NCBI RefSeq assembly: GCF_017875325.1
Contig: NZ_JAGGMN010000001.1
Location: 496,001-560,000, forward strand
DNA: 64,000 bases
Direction of reading: 5' to 3'
From: Methanofollis sp. W23
GTDB lineage: Archaea; Halobacteriota; Methanomicrobia; Methanomicrobiales; Methanofollaceae
This document shows positions 46,618-56,225 of this stretch, piece by piece. Every line of letters begins with the position of its first letter. The first letter of the stretch is position 1. The notes under the pieces were generated by a model. It saw nothing but the letters and a program-made list of their open reading frames with translations. It ran no database searches and was not told the origin of the DNA. The translations under genes and the position numbers were made by a program.

Positions 46618-47151
46618 GTGGCAACGGCTCTGATTGCTGCGTTCTGGATCATGGTCCCGGCCTACGTGCCCAATTCTGCCGCCGCTGCCCTGGGAGGAGG
46701 GACGCCGGTCGACCTTGGGAAGAACTGGCGGGACGGGAGGCGGATCCTCGGGGACGGCAAGACCTACCGCGGCTTTATCCTTGGCGTGGCGGCGGGGATC
46801 GCGGTCGGAGTCCTCCAGATCGTTCTGAGAGAGCACTTCGGGTGGTCCTTGCTCCCAGAACACACCCTTGTCACGGTCACGCTCCTGGCGACCGGTGCCC
46901 TTCTCGGCGACATGGCCGAGAGTTTTATCAAGCGGCGACTCGGCAAGGAGAGCGGCGAGGAATGGCCCCTCGCCGACCAGTACGACCTGGTCGTCGGGGC
47001 GTTCGTCCTCCTCATCCTCTTCCAGTATGCATGGGTGGTCAGGTACGTGGACCTCCTGGTCTTCTTCTGGATCCTCATCCTCACGCCCCTCCTCCACCGT
47101 GCCGCAAATATCATCGGCTATCTGATAGGAGTGAAAGAAGTACCATGGTAA
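46618..47151 (+). CDS. carS: CDP-archaeol synthase (CarS)
   Basis: The 177-residue integral membrane enzyme transfers CMP to unsaturated archaetidic acid to make CDP-archaeol, the activated precursor of archaeal polar lipids. The family pattern is clear: AFWIMVPAYVPNSAAAALGG, GKNWRDGRRILGDGKTYRGF, LLGDMAESFIKRRLGKESGE and PLADQYDLVVGAFVL. The start is GTG 46618; no strong ribosome site is visible. It overlaps pyrE by seven bases. Confidence 0.9.
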   Translation: MATALIAAFWIMVPAYVPNSAAAALGGGTPVDLGKNWRDGRRILGDGKTYRGFILGVAAGIAVGVLQIVLREHFGWSLLPEHTLVTVTLLATGALLGDMAESFIKRRLGKESGEEWPLADQYDLVVGAFVLLILFQYAWVVRYVDLLVFFWILILTPLLHRAANIIGYLIGVKEVPW

Positions 47152-47657
47152 AAGAAGTTGCAGAGTTGCTTAAGGCCCACGGAGCCGTCCAGTTCGGGGA
47201 TTTTGTCCTAGCTTCAGGGGCCAGGAGTACCTATTACCTTGACGTGAAGTCCGCGATCACCGATCCTATGCTCCTCAAAGAGATCGGGGCGGCATTTGCA
47301 GGGCGGTTCACCTTCGACGTCGTCGCCGGGGTTGCCGTCGGTGCCGTCCCCCTCGCGGTCGCCACTTCCCTTGCGTCAGGCAGACCCTATGCGATCATCA
47401 GAAAAGAAGAGAAATCGCACGGGAAGAGCGGACTGATCATCGGTGATGTCAAAGGGAAGAACGTCCTCCTGGTCGAGGACGTCACGACCTCGGGCGGGTC
47501 CGCCCTCTTTGGGGTTCGGGCGCTCAAGGAGGCCGGGGCCGAGGTCGTTGCGGTGGCTGTGGTCGTCGACCGCGAGAGCGGCGCGTCTGAGACATTTGCC
47601 AGAGAAGAGGTCCCGCTCGTACCCCTGACGACCGTGTCGGAGATCTTGGACCTATAA
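47145..47657 (+). CDS. pyrE: Orotate phosphoribosyltransferase
   Basis: The 170-residue PyrE converts orotate and PRPP to OMP. The PRPP-binding signature VLLVEDVTTSGGS and the flexible-loop region IIRKEEKSHGKSGLIIG are intact. The start is ATG 47145, inside the last codons of carS. It is co-transcribed with carS and lies just before purD and argF, giving a small nucleotide/arginine biosynthesis cluster. Confidence 0.94.
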   Translation: MVKEVAELLKAHGAVQFGDFVLASGARSTYYLDVKSAITDPMLLKEIGAAFAGRFTFDVVAGVAVGAVPLAVATSLASGRPYAIIRKEEKSHGKSGLIIGDVKGKNVLLVEDVTTSGGSALFGVRALKEAGAEVVAVAVVVDRESGASETFAREEVPLVPLTTVSEILDL

Positions 47658-47684
47658 CCAATTTATTTGCCGGAGTGTATACGT

Positions 47685-48980
47685 ATGGACATGAAGATCC
47701 TTGTTGTGGGCGGTGGAGGCAGAGAGCATGCAATTGTTCGCGCCCTTTCCCGCAACAGCGACGTGAAACTCTATTCTGTCATGGCCAGGCAAAATCCTGG
47801 CATTGCGCAGGTCTCTGAAAAGGTACTCCTGAAAAAAGAGACCGAGGTCAGAGAAGTAGCAGCGTTTGCGTCTGAGTGTGCGGTCGACTATGCGGTCATC
47901 GGTCCTGAAGCCCCTCTGGAAGCAGGGATCGCCGATGTGCTCCATGAAGCAGGCATCCCCTGCGTCGGCCCCACCAGAATGGCGGCCAGACTTGAGACTG
48001 ATAAGGCCTTCTGTAGGACCATGATGGAGAAGCACGGGGTTGCAGGGTGCCCGCTCTACCGGGTCTTCCATGGCGACGCCGAGGGCGCCTGCGACTTTAT
48101 CGACGCCTATGACGACGACCTCGTCGTCAAACCGATCGGGCTTACCGGCGGGAAGGGCGTCAAGGTCATGGGCGAGCAGGTCGATGCCAGGGGAGCGAAA
48201 GAATATGTGCATACCCTCGGCGGCGACGTCGTTCTTGAAGAGCGGTTGATCGGGGAGGAGTTCACGCTCCAGGCCTTTGTCGACGGCAACCACCTGGTCC
48301 CGATGCCCCTGGTCCAGGACCACAAGCGCGCCTATGAGGGCGACGTCGGTCCGAACACCGGTGGGATGGGGACGTACTCTCTTGAAGACCACCTCCTGCC
48401 CTTCGTCTCGCGTGTCGACTATGATGCGGCCCTTGAGATCATGCGCAGCGCCGTGGCCGCGATGATCACCGAGGGACAGCCGTACCGCGGGATCCTGTAT
48501 GGGCAGTTCATGAATACCAGGGACGGCCCCAAGGTGGTGGAGTTCAACTCACGCTTTGGCGACCCTGAGGCGATGAACGTCCTCTCGATCCTGGAGTCAG
48601 ACTTCTCTGAAGTGCTCTGCCGGATCGTCGACGGTACACTCTCCCAGGCCCATGTGAAGTTTGCGCCCAAGGCGACGGTCTGCAAGTACCTGGTGCCTGA
48701 GGGCTATCCTGCGGCCCCGGTGGCCGGGGCGCCGATCACCCTTGGCGACTATGGCGACGCTCTCCTGTATTATGCCAATGTCGAGGAGAAGGACGGCAGA
48801 CTCTCGACGCTCACCTCGCGGACGATGGCCTTCGTCGGGATCGGGGACACTCTGGAAGAGGCCGAGGCACAGGCCGAGACGGCCGCAGGCTCGGTCGGCG
48901 GTGGAGTATGGTACAGGCACGATATCGGAAAAAAAGAGATCCTTGAGAAGAGGATCGCACATATGAGGGAAATTCAATGA
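47685..48980 (+). CDS. purD: Phosphoribosylamine-glycine ligase (GAR synthetase)
   Basis: The 431-residue ATP-grasp enzyme catalyses the second step of purine synthesis. Its N-terminal PurD motif is [14 protein letters not shown]. The ATP-grasp loop is [14 protein letters not shown], the active-site stretch is [20 protein letters not shown], and the metal motif is [14 protein letters not shown] 47685 (MDMKIL) has GGAG nine bases upstream. Its stop overlaps argF by four bases. Confidence 0.95.
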   Translation: MDMKILVVGGGGREHAIVRALSRNSDVKLYSVMARQNPGIAQVSEKVLLKKETEVREVAAFASECAVDYAVIGPEAPLEAGIADVLHEAGIPCVGPTRMAARLETDKAFCRTMMEKHGVAGCPLYRVFHGDAEGACDFIDAYDDDLVVKPIGLTGGKGVKVMGEQVDARGAKEYVHTLGGDVVLEERLIGEEFTLQAFVDGNHLVPMPLVQDHKRAYEGDVGPNTGGMGTYSLEDHLLPFVSRVDYDAALEIMRSAVAAMITEGQPYRGILYGQFMNTRDGPKVVEFNSRFGDPEAMNVLSILESDFSEVLCRIVDGTLSQAHVKFAPKATVCKYLVPEGYPAAPVAGAPITLGDYGDALLYYANVEEKDGRLSTLTSRTMAFVGIGDTLEEAEAQAETAAGSVGGGVWYRHDIGKKEILEKRIAHMREIQ

Positions 48981-49912
48981 AGAAGGATTTTTTAACGCTT
49001 CTGGACAGTGACGCAGTTGAGGTCGAGGCGCTGCTCGACGGCGCGGCGCGGCTGAAGAAGTATCGGGCCGAGGGCAAGTCGCATGCGATCCTCCCCGGGT
49101 GCAGCCTGGGGATGATCTTTGAGAAGGCCTCGACCAGGACAAGGGTCTCGTTTGAGGCCGGGATGCACGACCTCGGTGGCCATGCACTCTTCCTCAACCC
49201 GGCCGACATGCAGCTTGGCCGCGGCGAACTGGTGAGGGACACCGCACGGGTGCTCTCCAGGTTCGTCTCTGCGGTGATGATCAGGGCCTACAAGCACAGC
49301 ACCATCGAGGAGTTCGCAAAATATTCCTCGGTCCCAGTCATCAACGGGCTTTCAGACAAGGCCCACCCGTGCCAGGTGCTCGCCGATCTCCTCACCCTGA
49401 AGGAGCGGTTCTCGTCCCTTGAGGGTCTGCGGGTTGCATGGATCGGGGACGGGAACAATGTCTGCAACTCTCTCCTTGTTGCTTCGGCCTATACCGGGCT
49501 TGAGGTCCAGGTGGCGACGCCGCCGGGATACCGCCCGCCGTCATGGGCAGTGGAGGCGGCTGAGGAGCGCGGGGCGCGGTTCACGTTCTTCGATACGCCT
49601 GAAGAGGCGGCCGAGGGTGCGCACGCCCTGTACACCGATGTCTGGGTCTCGATGGGCAACGAGGAGGAGCGCGAGAAGCGTCTGCGCGACTTCAAGGGCT
49701 ACACCCTCACCGCCGACCTGGTCAGGCGTGCCGAACCGGACGCGATCGTGATGCACTGTCTCCCGGCGCACCGCGGCGAAGAGATCACTGAAGAAGTGCT
49801 CGAGGGGCCGCAGAGCGTGGTATGGGACCAGGCCGAGAACCGTCTCCATGCCCAGAAGGCCCTCTTGGTCAACCTGCTCAGTGATAAGGTCCACTCCTGC
49901 GGGATGCAGTGA
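48977..49912 (+). CDS. argF: Ornithine carbamoyltransferase
   Basis: The 311-residue enzyme makes citrulline from ornithine and carbamoyl phosphate. It has the carbamoyl-phosphate motif [20 protein letters not shown], the ornithine loop [12 protein letters not shown] and the catalytic [12 protein letters not shown]. It starts in an ATGA overlap with purD. The length and all motifs are normal. Confidence 0.95.
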   Translation: MKKDFLTLLDSDAVEVEALLDGAARLKKYRAEGKSHAILPGCSLGMIFEKASTRTRVSFEAGMHDLGGHALFLNPADMQLGRGELVRDTARVLSRFVSAVMIRAYKHSTIEEFAKYSSVPVINGLSDKAHPCQVLADLLTLKERFSSLEGLRVAWIGDGNNVCNSLLVASAYTGLEVQVATPPGYRPPSWAVEAAEERGARFTFFDTPEEAAEGAHALYTDVWVSMGNEEEREKRLRDFKGYTLTADLVRRAEPDAIVMHCLPAHRGEEITEEVLEGPQSVVWDQAENRLHAQKALLVNLLSDKVHSCGMQ

Positions 49913-49942
49913 ACGGATCTTTTTTCTTTTTTTTGCTTTGAG

Positions 49943-50985
49943 GTCATCCCAAAACTCTCCGCCCCTCATCCTCACCGATTGAGAGCGATGGATGACAATG
50001 AAGAGATCCCTGCATTTGTATCGCACACCCATGCATTCGTCGCCTTCCCCCTCGCCCTCGCCGGGGGCGAGTGCCGCCCGGACCCCTGGGATGGCGATGG
50101 GAACGGGAAGAGAGAAAATATCATGAAGACGGGATGCCATCCTCCGCCACTCTTCATCGGCGGGGAGTCCGGGAGGGGCAACCCCCGGCGCGAGAGGACA
50201 GGGGGAATCGACGAGTGGGGGGCGGCAGATCCATCAGAGGATTTTTCTATCCTCTGCGTATTGGTTTCAACAGGATATAGCGAGTTCAAACTCTCATGTA
50301 AACCTGAAGAGAGGAACGTCAGGATCTTTTTCATAGGAATCCCTCTGGATGGTTCTCTCTGGCGGGGGGCTTGGCCGCCCCGCCCCCCGCACCCCCACAC
50401 TGATGAAGATGAGCAGAGGAGTGTGTCCTGTCTTCACGTTCATCGCTCTGCATCCCTGGCTCTATTTTCCTCCAGGGGGTCCGTGGGCAGTGCCCTCGAA
50501 GCGGTGGTGTGAAGAGGCATGAATGCATGGGTGCGCAATGAAAAGGGGAGAACCTCCCCACTATATCTACTGCCATCTTCTGAGAGGGAAGGTCTGGGGA
50601 TATGGGGGTGTCACCCCTGGAGAAAAGAGGGGGAGGGCAGGGTGTCGCCTTCATGAAGGGCCCTGACAGGTTCATCCGGGGTCTTTTCTGTGAAGACATT
50701 TCTTTCTGCATGACACAACATCCCCACACATTCGCCGCCTTCTCACACCCTCATACCAGGGACGAATGCTCCCTGACCCCTGACCCAGGATAGCGATGAG
50801 GACCGGAAAGCGGAGAGAAAATCACAAAGACGGAAAGTGATCCCTGGCTCTCCTCGTCGTGGGGGGTCCGGGGGGCAAAGTTCTCCACTCGAGTGGAAAG
50901 ATGCGTTTTCGTTCGAGGAGACATTCAACCCAGGAGAGTTTCTGGATATGCTCGCGGAGTATGATCTCTCGTGCCGAGGGGATGT
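49943..50985. repeat. Largest repeat block: family B, family A cores and module C
   Basis: About 1 kb is free of genes. A family B left end GAGGTCATCCCAAAACTCTC (49943-49962) is followed by hairpin cores (50065-50200) and an arm GGAATCCCTCTGGATGG (50336-50352) with GGCGGGGGGCTTGGCCGCC. A second family B body follows (GGCATGAATGCATGGGTGCG, 50518-50537). Module C in plus orientation lies at 50889-50960 (reading WKDAFSFEETFNPGEFLDML). An AT-rich tract after 50985 leads to the next gene. Confidence 0.65.
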
Positions 50986-51155
50986 ACGAGAAATATATTG
51001 CACAAATAATAATTATATGTTCTCAACGATAGTACACCTATAGGACGCCGCACCCGGTGTCCCCCGGGATAATGTCGGCATGAAAATATGATCGGCAATT
51101 TTTCCTGTCTTTCCGGGGCGTGCTGCGTTCTTTGTTGGGATATATGGTGGAAGAG

Positions 51156-52349
51156 ATGAGAATATTCAGACGGGGTGTACTCTCCCTGCTGCTTTTACTC
51201 GTGATAATATGCAGCCCCATTGTCACAGCACTCGATATGCAGCCAGCAGAGGAAACATGTACGACCGCAACAGATGCACTCTCCCCAGAGAAGGAGTACG
51301 ACCCTGAAGACTACACACTTGTCAGGATGGTTGCACCGGATCTCAACACCGCCGACAGTGCACCGGATCAGGGGCTTGACCCTGTGACCCTCGAAAATGA
51401 GAGTAGAGCACTCCTTGAAACGTTTGTCCGGGAATTTGGGGAGACACTTCCTCCAGGCTATCTGGGAATGGCGGGTGTCACCCCTCCAGAAGATGCAAAA
51501 GTGGGAGCATACATCTTCAGAGTACTCCCGACCGGGGAGACCATCCAATACACCGGACTCTGCGGGAAAGCGTGTCTGGATTATTCTGATCTCCTGACAC
51601 GTGCAGAAGAATGGAAAGAATCCGAGTTGATCGCAGAAACAAATGAACTAACAGCGACAGGATCAAATCCCAGTCCCATCGCTTCCGTCACTCTGGAATG
51701 CAGTTATGACCGCCAGGAGTATGGAGAAGACTATGGGTATGCAAAGATCAAAAGCACATATTTCTGGGACAATGTAGAGACCGACCGTTACAATGACTAT
51801 TTCTATGTGAAAACCTATGCCCAGACTGACCCTGGTGTGAATTGTTTCCAGGGGAGCGTTTTTCGCAATCATATCTTTGAGATCTCACACGACTGGGTGC
51901 ACAATGGGTATCCAGGATGCGAACACCTCCCCTATGCCGATATCACAGATTATTCTCCTGGACAGACACCAGGATACACGACGGTTACGGCGTGTTTAAG
52001 TTCGAGCACAGGCGGGCTCGGGACATCTATGAGCTGGAGCACTGAAGTTCCTGATTATCGAGTCGACGATGATAGTCATCACTCACTTGACCTCGCAAAG
52101 TGGGACGAAGTCTTCAATTATGACGCAGCCTGTTCACAGAGGCAATTTGTGTTCCGTCCTGGTTCTACTGCGACCTGTCTCCAGTCCCTTTCCCGTGACG
52201 GGAGTATTTACACCATCTGTCGTGTGGAGATGGACTGCCACAGGGGATGGCTCTACGACGGATTGCTCTTTGATATAATGGGACCCATTGATGCCGGACC
52301 CCTGGCGTACAATCTCTATGCCCGCTGGGAGGATGGATGGACGACTTAA
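51156..52349 (+). CDS. Secreted protein of unknown function, paralogue 1
   Basis: The 397-residue secreted protein begins MRIFRRGVLSLLLLLVIICS, a clear signal peptide. The mature part contains ESRALLETFVREFGE, RVLPTGETIQYTGLCG, FEISHDWVHNG, GSTATCLQSLSRDG and CRVEMDCHRGWLYDGLLFD, all shared with the next gene, plus conserved cysteines that may form disulfides. I recognise no family. The start is ATG 51156 with GGTGG five bases upstream; ATG 51144 is also in frame. The composition is less GC-rich than its paralogue. Confidence 0.7.
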   Translation: MRIFRRGVLSLLLLLVIICSPIVTALDMQPAEETCTTATDALSPEKEYDPEDYTLVRMVAPDLNTADSAPDQGLDPVTLENESRALLETFVREFGETLPPGYLGMAGVTPPEDAKVGAYIFRVLPTGETIQYTGLCGKACLDYSDLLTRAEEWKESELIAETNELTATGSNPSPIASVTLECSYDRQEYGEDYGYAKIKSTYFWDNVETDRYNDYFYVKTYAQTDPGVNCFQGSVFRNHIFEISHDWVHNGYPGCEHLPYADITDYSPGQTPGYTTVTACLSSSTGGLGTSMSWSTEVPDYRVDDDSHHSLDLAKWDEVFNYDAACSQRQFVFRPGSTATCLQSLSRDGSIYTICRVEMDCHRGWLYDGLLFDIMGPIDAGPLAYNLYARWEDGWTT

Positions 52350-52546
52350 TTCCCTTTTTTTTGTGGGAAATGAATGAATGTGCCCTGTTCACCCATTATG
52401 GGTGTGAACATGATTTTCCCGCCTCCCCCCCCCCTCATATGTACCCGGGGGGGGGCGGCGAGCCCCCCGTCAAAGAGAACTCATCTGGAAGGCCTCTACA
52501 ATACCGATTTCAGGGACATTTCCCAGATCTCATGGGGGCGTGAGCA
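52350..52546. repeat. Short spacer with a repeat core
   Basis: The spacer contains CCCGCCTCCCCCCCCCCTC, then CCCGGGGGGGGGCGGCGAG and a GGCCTCTACAATACCGATTT segment (52491-52510) that resembles a decayed family A right end. It separates the two secreted paralogues. Confidence 0.45.
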
Positions 52547-53779
52547 TTGAGACGGAAAAAATCTGAGTTCCTCGCCCTGATCATGCTGCTGCTGATCGGG
52601 GTGGTGGGCATCGTTGCCGTCACGGTGCCCGGGTTGGCCGATCGCGATTCCCCTCCTGGAGAGGAGGCACCAGTTGCAACGACTCCTCTTCCCCCTCCCC
52701 CTCCTCCGCCCGGATATCACCCTGAGGAGTTCACTCTCGTAAAATACGTCGAAGAAGAAGGGACTGAAGGCATACCAGACACAGGGCTGGACCCATCCGC
52801 GCTTGAAGAGGAGAGCAGGGCACTCCTGGAAACCTTTACTGAAAAATTCGGGGAGAGGACCGCGCCACGCTACTTTGGTCTTGCAGGTATCACGCCACCT
52901 GAGGACACAAAGATTGGAGCATATCTCTTCAGGGTGCTCCCGACCGGGGAGACGATACAGTACATCGGGCTCTGCGGGAGGGGGTGCCAGGACTATTCAA
53001 GAGTCATTGCACGTGCAGACGAGTGGAAAGAGACTCTCTTGATCCCGCGGACAGACGGCACCCTGACGATGGGATCCAATCCGCAGCCCATCGCCACCGT
53101 CACCATGGACTGTGAGTATACCAGAATGGGATATGGGGAAGATTATGGGTATGCCAGGACCACGAGCACCTTCTCCTGGGACTGCGAGGAGAATGATCGG
53201 TTCAACGACTATTTCTTCGTCAGGACGATGGTCGTCGTCGATCCCGGCATACACCGCTCCTCAGGGGGCGTCTTCCACAATCATGTCTTCGAGATCTCGC
53301 ACGACTGGATGCACTGCGATTCTCCTGGTTCTGGACCCCTGCCTTATGCCTGCCTCAGTGACTATGGCCCTGGCCTGATCGCCGGACCTGCGGAGAGGGA
53401 GATCTCTCTGATGCCACGGGCGACTGGAAGTCAGGGCACGCCGCTGAGTTGGTGGACCTGCGCCGTCCCTGACGGAAACGTGTGGGACGACAGCCACCCT
53501 TCAGACGAACTGGCAAAGTGGGACCTGACTTTCGAGTACGATGCTGTGGATGCGCGGACGAATTTCACCTTTGATCCTGGCTCTACCGCGACATGCCTCC
53601 AGTCCTCCACCCGTGACGGGCGGGCCTACTCTGTCTGCCGCGTCGAGATGGACTGCCGCCAGGGCTGGTCCTATGACGGGTTCTTATTCTTCGATAAGAC
53701 CGGGCCTGAGAATGCGGGTCCACTGGGGTATACGCTCTCCGCGCGGTGGGTGGGGGACCACGAGGTCCAGGAGAGATAG
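52547..53779 (+). CDS. Secreted protein of unknown function, paralogue 2
   Basis: This 410-residue tandem paralogue of the preceding gene shares the same blocks (RVLPTGETIQYIGLCG, FEISHDWMHCD, GSTATCLQSSTRDG, CRVEMDCRQGWSYDG). It has a different N-terminal anchor (MRRKKSEFLALIMLLLIGVV) and a proline-rich linker (TTPLPPPPPPPGYHP). It starts at TTG 52547, which keeps the basic RRKK in front of the hydrophobic helix; ATG 52583 would remove it. The higher GC and the linker show independent divergence after duplication. Confidence 0.7.
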   Translation: MRRKKSEFLALIMLLLIGVVGIVAVTVPGLADRDSPPGEEAPVATTPLPPPPPPPGYHPEEFTLVKYVEEEGTEGIPDTGLDPSALEEESRALLETFTEKFGERTAPRYFGLAGITPPEDTKIGAYLFRVLPTGETIQYIGLCGRGCQDYSRVIARADEWKETLLIPRTDGTLTMGSNPQPIATVTMDCEYTRMGYGEDYGYARTTSTFSWDCEENDRFNDYFFVRTMVVVDPGIHRSSGGVFHNHVFEISHDWMHCDSPGSGPLPYACLSDYGPGLIAGPAEREISLMPRATGSQGTPLSWWTCAVPDGNVWDDSHPSDELAKWDLTFEYDAVDARTNFTFDPGSTATCLQSSTRDGRAYSVCRVEMDCRQGWSYDGFLFFDKTGPENAGPLGYTLSARWVGDHEVQER

Positions 53780-53869
53780 AGTCCTTAATTGATTTGGAGA
53801 GAGCCCCTGATCACTCCCTTCCCTCGCCTCGGTGCGGGGAGCGGGTACGTCCGAGCGTGAGAAGATCTT

Positions 53870-54530
53870 TGATCTTTGGGTTCTGTAGAATCAGGCATGA
53901 ACCCCTGGATCACGCATACGCGATTGAACATGATCGTTGGTCTCCAGGGTGTGTGGACCTGTGCCCCTCCTTCATCCTTCAGAGCGACACCATGGGGGAA
54001 CACCGCCTCATTGCCGCCCCCCCCTTGTCGTGGGGGGTCAGGGGGTGCACACCCGTCATCACGCCTCTCCATATCCTCTGTAGAAACCCTCTTGACGGTT
54101 CTCTTCGCCGGGGGGCTCGCCGCCCCCCGAACCCCCCGCACGAGGATAGGCAGAGGACGGCAACCCCCTCTTCATGGTCATTTTTTGCCTTCCCAACCCT
54201 ATCGTGGTCCTGGGGGTCCGGGGGCCGCGCCCCCGGCGCGATTGTGCGGGAAAGCGATTGAGTCACCCTTGCACCGAGAAAAAGTGAAGGTCTCTACAAA
54301 GCCGGTAAATCCTCGTGATGATGCTCTCCGCCAGGGGCATGCCGCCCCCGCCCACGTGAGCGATAGCAGGATAGTCAGAGGACGGCATCCCGACTTTTCA
54401 AGATCGTTTATTCAGTTTTCCCGGCTCCATCGTCGGCCCGGGGGGTCCACGGGCAGAACCCCTGAGACTTATGGGACGGCGGGTGACATGTATTCTCTCT
54501 ACACTGTAGGTGAGGGGTTCTACAGGGCTG
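53870..54530. repeat. Nested family A elements with module D
   Basis: An outer left end GGTTCTGTAGAATCAGGCAT (53879) leads into module D in plus orientation (CACGCATACGCG, GATCGTTGGTCTCCAGGGTG). An inner element runs from CCTCTGTAGAAACCCTCTTG (54075) to GTCTCTACAAAGCC (54304) and is nearly the same as the one at 44670-44906. A further right end GGGGTTCTACAGGGC closes at about 54530. The stretch 54531-54719 shows only a plausible promoter for the next gene (CATTTTTATCTTGC). Confidence 0.65.
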
Positions 54531-54719
54531 AAAAATCTCAAATTCTCTCTTGAGATATCTCCCAGACGATAGGGCCCAGAGACTCTGCTGAGATGACTGC
54601 ATGGGAGAACATGTACCGTCGTGCAAAGAGCCCCCCGGCCATGCCCGTCTCTCCTGACCACGCACCTCCTCACCGCTCGCCAGTGACATTTTTATCTTGC
54701 TGCAGGCCTATTGGGAGGT

Positions 54720-55124
54720 ATGGTACGTCTGGACGAGAAGATGAAGGAGATCTTTGAGAAGGCCCCGGTCTATCCGCTTGCAACTGCTTCAAAGACCGGA
54801 GAACCAAATGTCGCGCCGATGAAGTCGGTCTGGCTTGTCGACGATGAGACCGTCTGGGTCGCAGACAATTTCATGAAGAAGACTCTTGCAAACCTCGAAG
54901 AGAACCCGCGGGCCGCGATCTACCTCTGGGGGCCTGAGACCGGCGGCTGTATCCAGGTGAAGGGCGACGTCGAGATCCTCACCTCAGGGCCGGAGTACGA
55001 GAAGATGCGGGCGACGGTGAAGGCGAAGTCGGAGAAGTACCCGGCAAAGTCGCTGGTCGTGATCAGGATCACCGAGGCCTATTCCTGCGCTCCTGGTGCC
55101 GAGGCCGGGGATCTGATCGCATAA
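54720..55124 (+). CDS. Pyridoxamine-5'-phosphate-oxidase-like flavin-binding protein
   Basis: The 134-residue FMN-binding split-barrel protein contains APVYPLATASKTGEPNVAPM, VWLVDDETVWVADNFMKKTL and NLEENPRAAIYLW, then QVKGDVEILTSGPEYEKM. Such small proteins bind FMN or F420, and their substrates are mostly unknown. GGGAGG lies only one base before ATG 54720, an unusually short spacing. ATG 54741 (MKEIFEK), with GGACGAG upstream, is the alternative, although the family usually includes the extra residues. Confidence 0.83.
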   Translation: MVRLDEKMKEIFEKAPVYPLATASKTGEPNVAPMKSVWLVDDETVWVADNFMKKTLANLEENPRAAIYLWGPETGGCIQVKGDVEILTSGPEYEKMRATVKAKSEKYPAKSLVVIRITEAYSCAPGAEAGDLIA

Positions 55125-55132
55125 TCTTTTTT

Positions 55133-55533
55133 TGGGCTTTGTAGAATCCTCTGTATAGTTTTCTTTGACCGCCCGCGACGAAGATAGCCGAGGGGCGGCG
55201 GATTGTACCCGGTCCCCCCCGATTCTTCAGTCTTGAAAAGAGAGAGCAAACGACGAGAAATGTTCATCCCGTATGCGTGAACCAAGGGTTCATGCCCCAT
55301 TCTACAAAGCCCAGTTTTCGATCACCCGCGAGGCGAGGGGTCGCATACCATCTTCACCATCACCGCTCTGCCTTCCCGCTCCTCTCGCCATCGGGGGGTC
55401 CGAGGGCGCACCCCCCGATGCGGTGGGGTAAAAAGGCATGAATGCATGGGTGCGTAACGAAAAAGGGAGGAACTCCCCACCATATCTCCTGCCATCTTCT
55501 GGGGGGGAGGTCACGAGTGTTTTGGGATGGCCT
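55133..55533. repeat. Short family A element and family B element
   Basis: GGGCTTTGTAGAATCCTC (55134) to CCATTCTACAAAGCCC (about 55311) is a compact element with module D sequence in its right half (CCGTATGCGTGAACCAAGGG). From about 55315 a family B body follows: GCCTTCCCGC, AAGGCATGAATGCATGGGTG, and the end GAGTGTTTTGGGATGGCCTC (55514-55533). Confidence 0.65.
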
Positions 55534-55538
55534 CTCGG

Positions 55539-55739
55539 TCATTTTCTCTCCTGCACCCTGTCACCTTGAGTGCGGTGGCGTTCGTCCAGAGCACGCAGGA
55601 TTATGTCTGAGAGAGATTCACCGATCGCCGTCGCACGGGGTTTGGTACCTGGTGAGGCAGACTCCTCTCCTGTATCTTCCGCGGGGAGGCCATGAGAGAC
55701 TGAGGAGACAGGCGCCGGTCTTCTCTTTTCAAGGGTCAT
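55539..55739 (-). CDS. Possible small ribbon-helix-helix-like protein
   Basis: The 66-residue frame starts at ATG 55739 (MTLEKRRPAP). The C-terminal half, TKPRATAIGESLSDIILRAL followed by DERHRT, has the strand-helix-helix look of small DNA-binding regulators, while the N-terminal half is low in order. GGGG lies upstream of the ATG. It is divergent from the gene at 55874. No family can be assigned by eye. Confidence 0.4.
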   Translation of the reverse strand: MTLEKRRPAPVSSVSHGLPAEDTGEESASPGTKPRATAIGESLSDIILRALDERHRTQGDRVQERK

Positions 55740-55799
55740 TCTACCCCGCCGGTCATCTGGTGATCGCGCCGCTGGGTCATTACCCTCCCTCTGATACCA

Positions 55800-55812
55800 C
55801 AATATATATGAT
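55800..55812 (+). promoter_or_regulatory. TATA box for the small gene at 55874
   Basis: CAATATATATGAT is an AT-rich TATA-like element about 65 bases upstream of GTG 55874 and could also serve the minus-strand gene at 55739. Confidence 0.4.
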
Positions 55813-55873
55813 ATTCTATTTGCCCCATCTGGCGTTCATAGTATTCTTATCGATTATCGGTCAATTTTGTAGT

Positions 55874-56116
55874 GTGCCGGCAAACGAAGACAAGAGAGGA
55901 CAGATATCAGGAAGACTGCCCCTCCACCTCTACCACTGGTTGGAGGGGATGGTCTGCGATTCCGAACACCCGGACCGGAACTATCCAAACCTGAACCAGG
56001 CGCTCATCGGAGAACTCACAAAGGCAAAGACGCTCTCCCAGATCTCGGTGGAGATCAAGGACCTGAGACGAAGAGTCGAGGCGCTTGAGAAGGAGATGGA
56101 AGAGATCAGGTCATAA
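55874..56116 (+). CDS. Small protein with C-terminal coiled coil, unknown
   Basis: The 80-residue frame starts at GTG 55874 (PANEDKRGQISGRLPLHLYH) and ends in a charged helix with heptads (SQISVEIKDLRRRVEALEKE then MEEIRS). The compact composition and the leucine spacing look genuine. I know no family. The frame stays open upstream to 55442 through repeat DNA, which I do not accept as coding. Confidence 0.5.
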   Translation: MPANEDKRGQISGRLPLHLYHWLEGMVCDSEHPDRNYPNLNQALIGELTKAKTLSQISVEIKDLRRRVEALEKEMEEIRS

Positions 56117-56225
56117 ACTACGTGCTTTTTTGCTCCCTGACATCTCCGCATAGGGCGGAGCGTGCCGTGAACCTTTTCCATCCCAAGAGAGATACTCGAT
56201 GCAACGCGATCATCGAGGTCCCCCC

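Noticed and set aside
27540-55533. Possible CRISPR array because of the many similar repeats
   Set aside because: The repeats are long, variable, hairpin-rich and irregularly spaced between genes. There are no short identical repeats with unique spacers and no cas genes.
55442-55873. Upstream extension of the small coiled-coil protein
   Set aside because: The added residues come from a family B repeat and a TATA-bearing spacer; the GTG at 55874 gives a compact protein.
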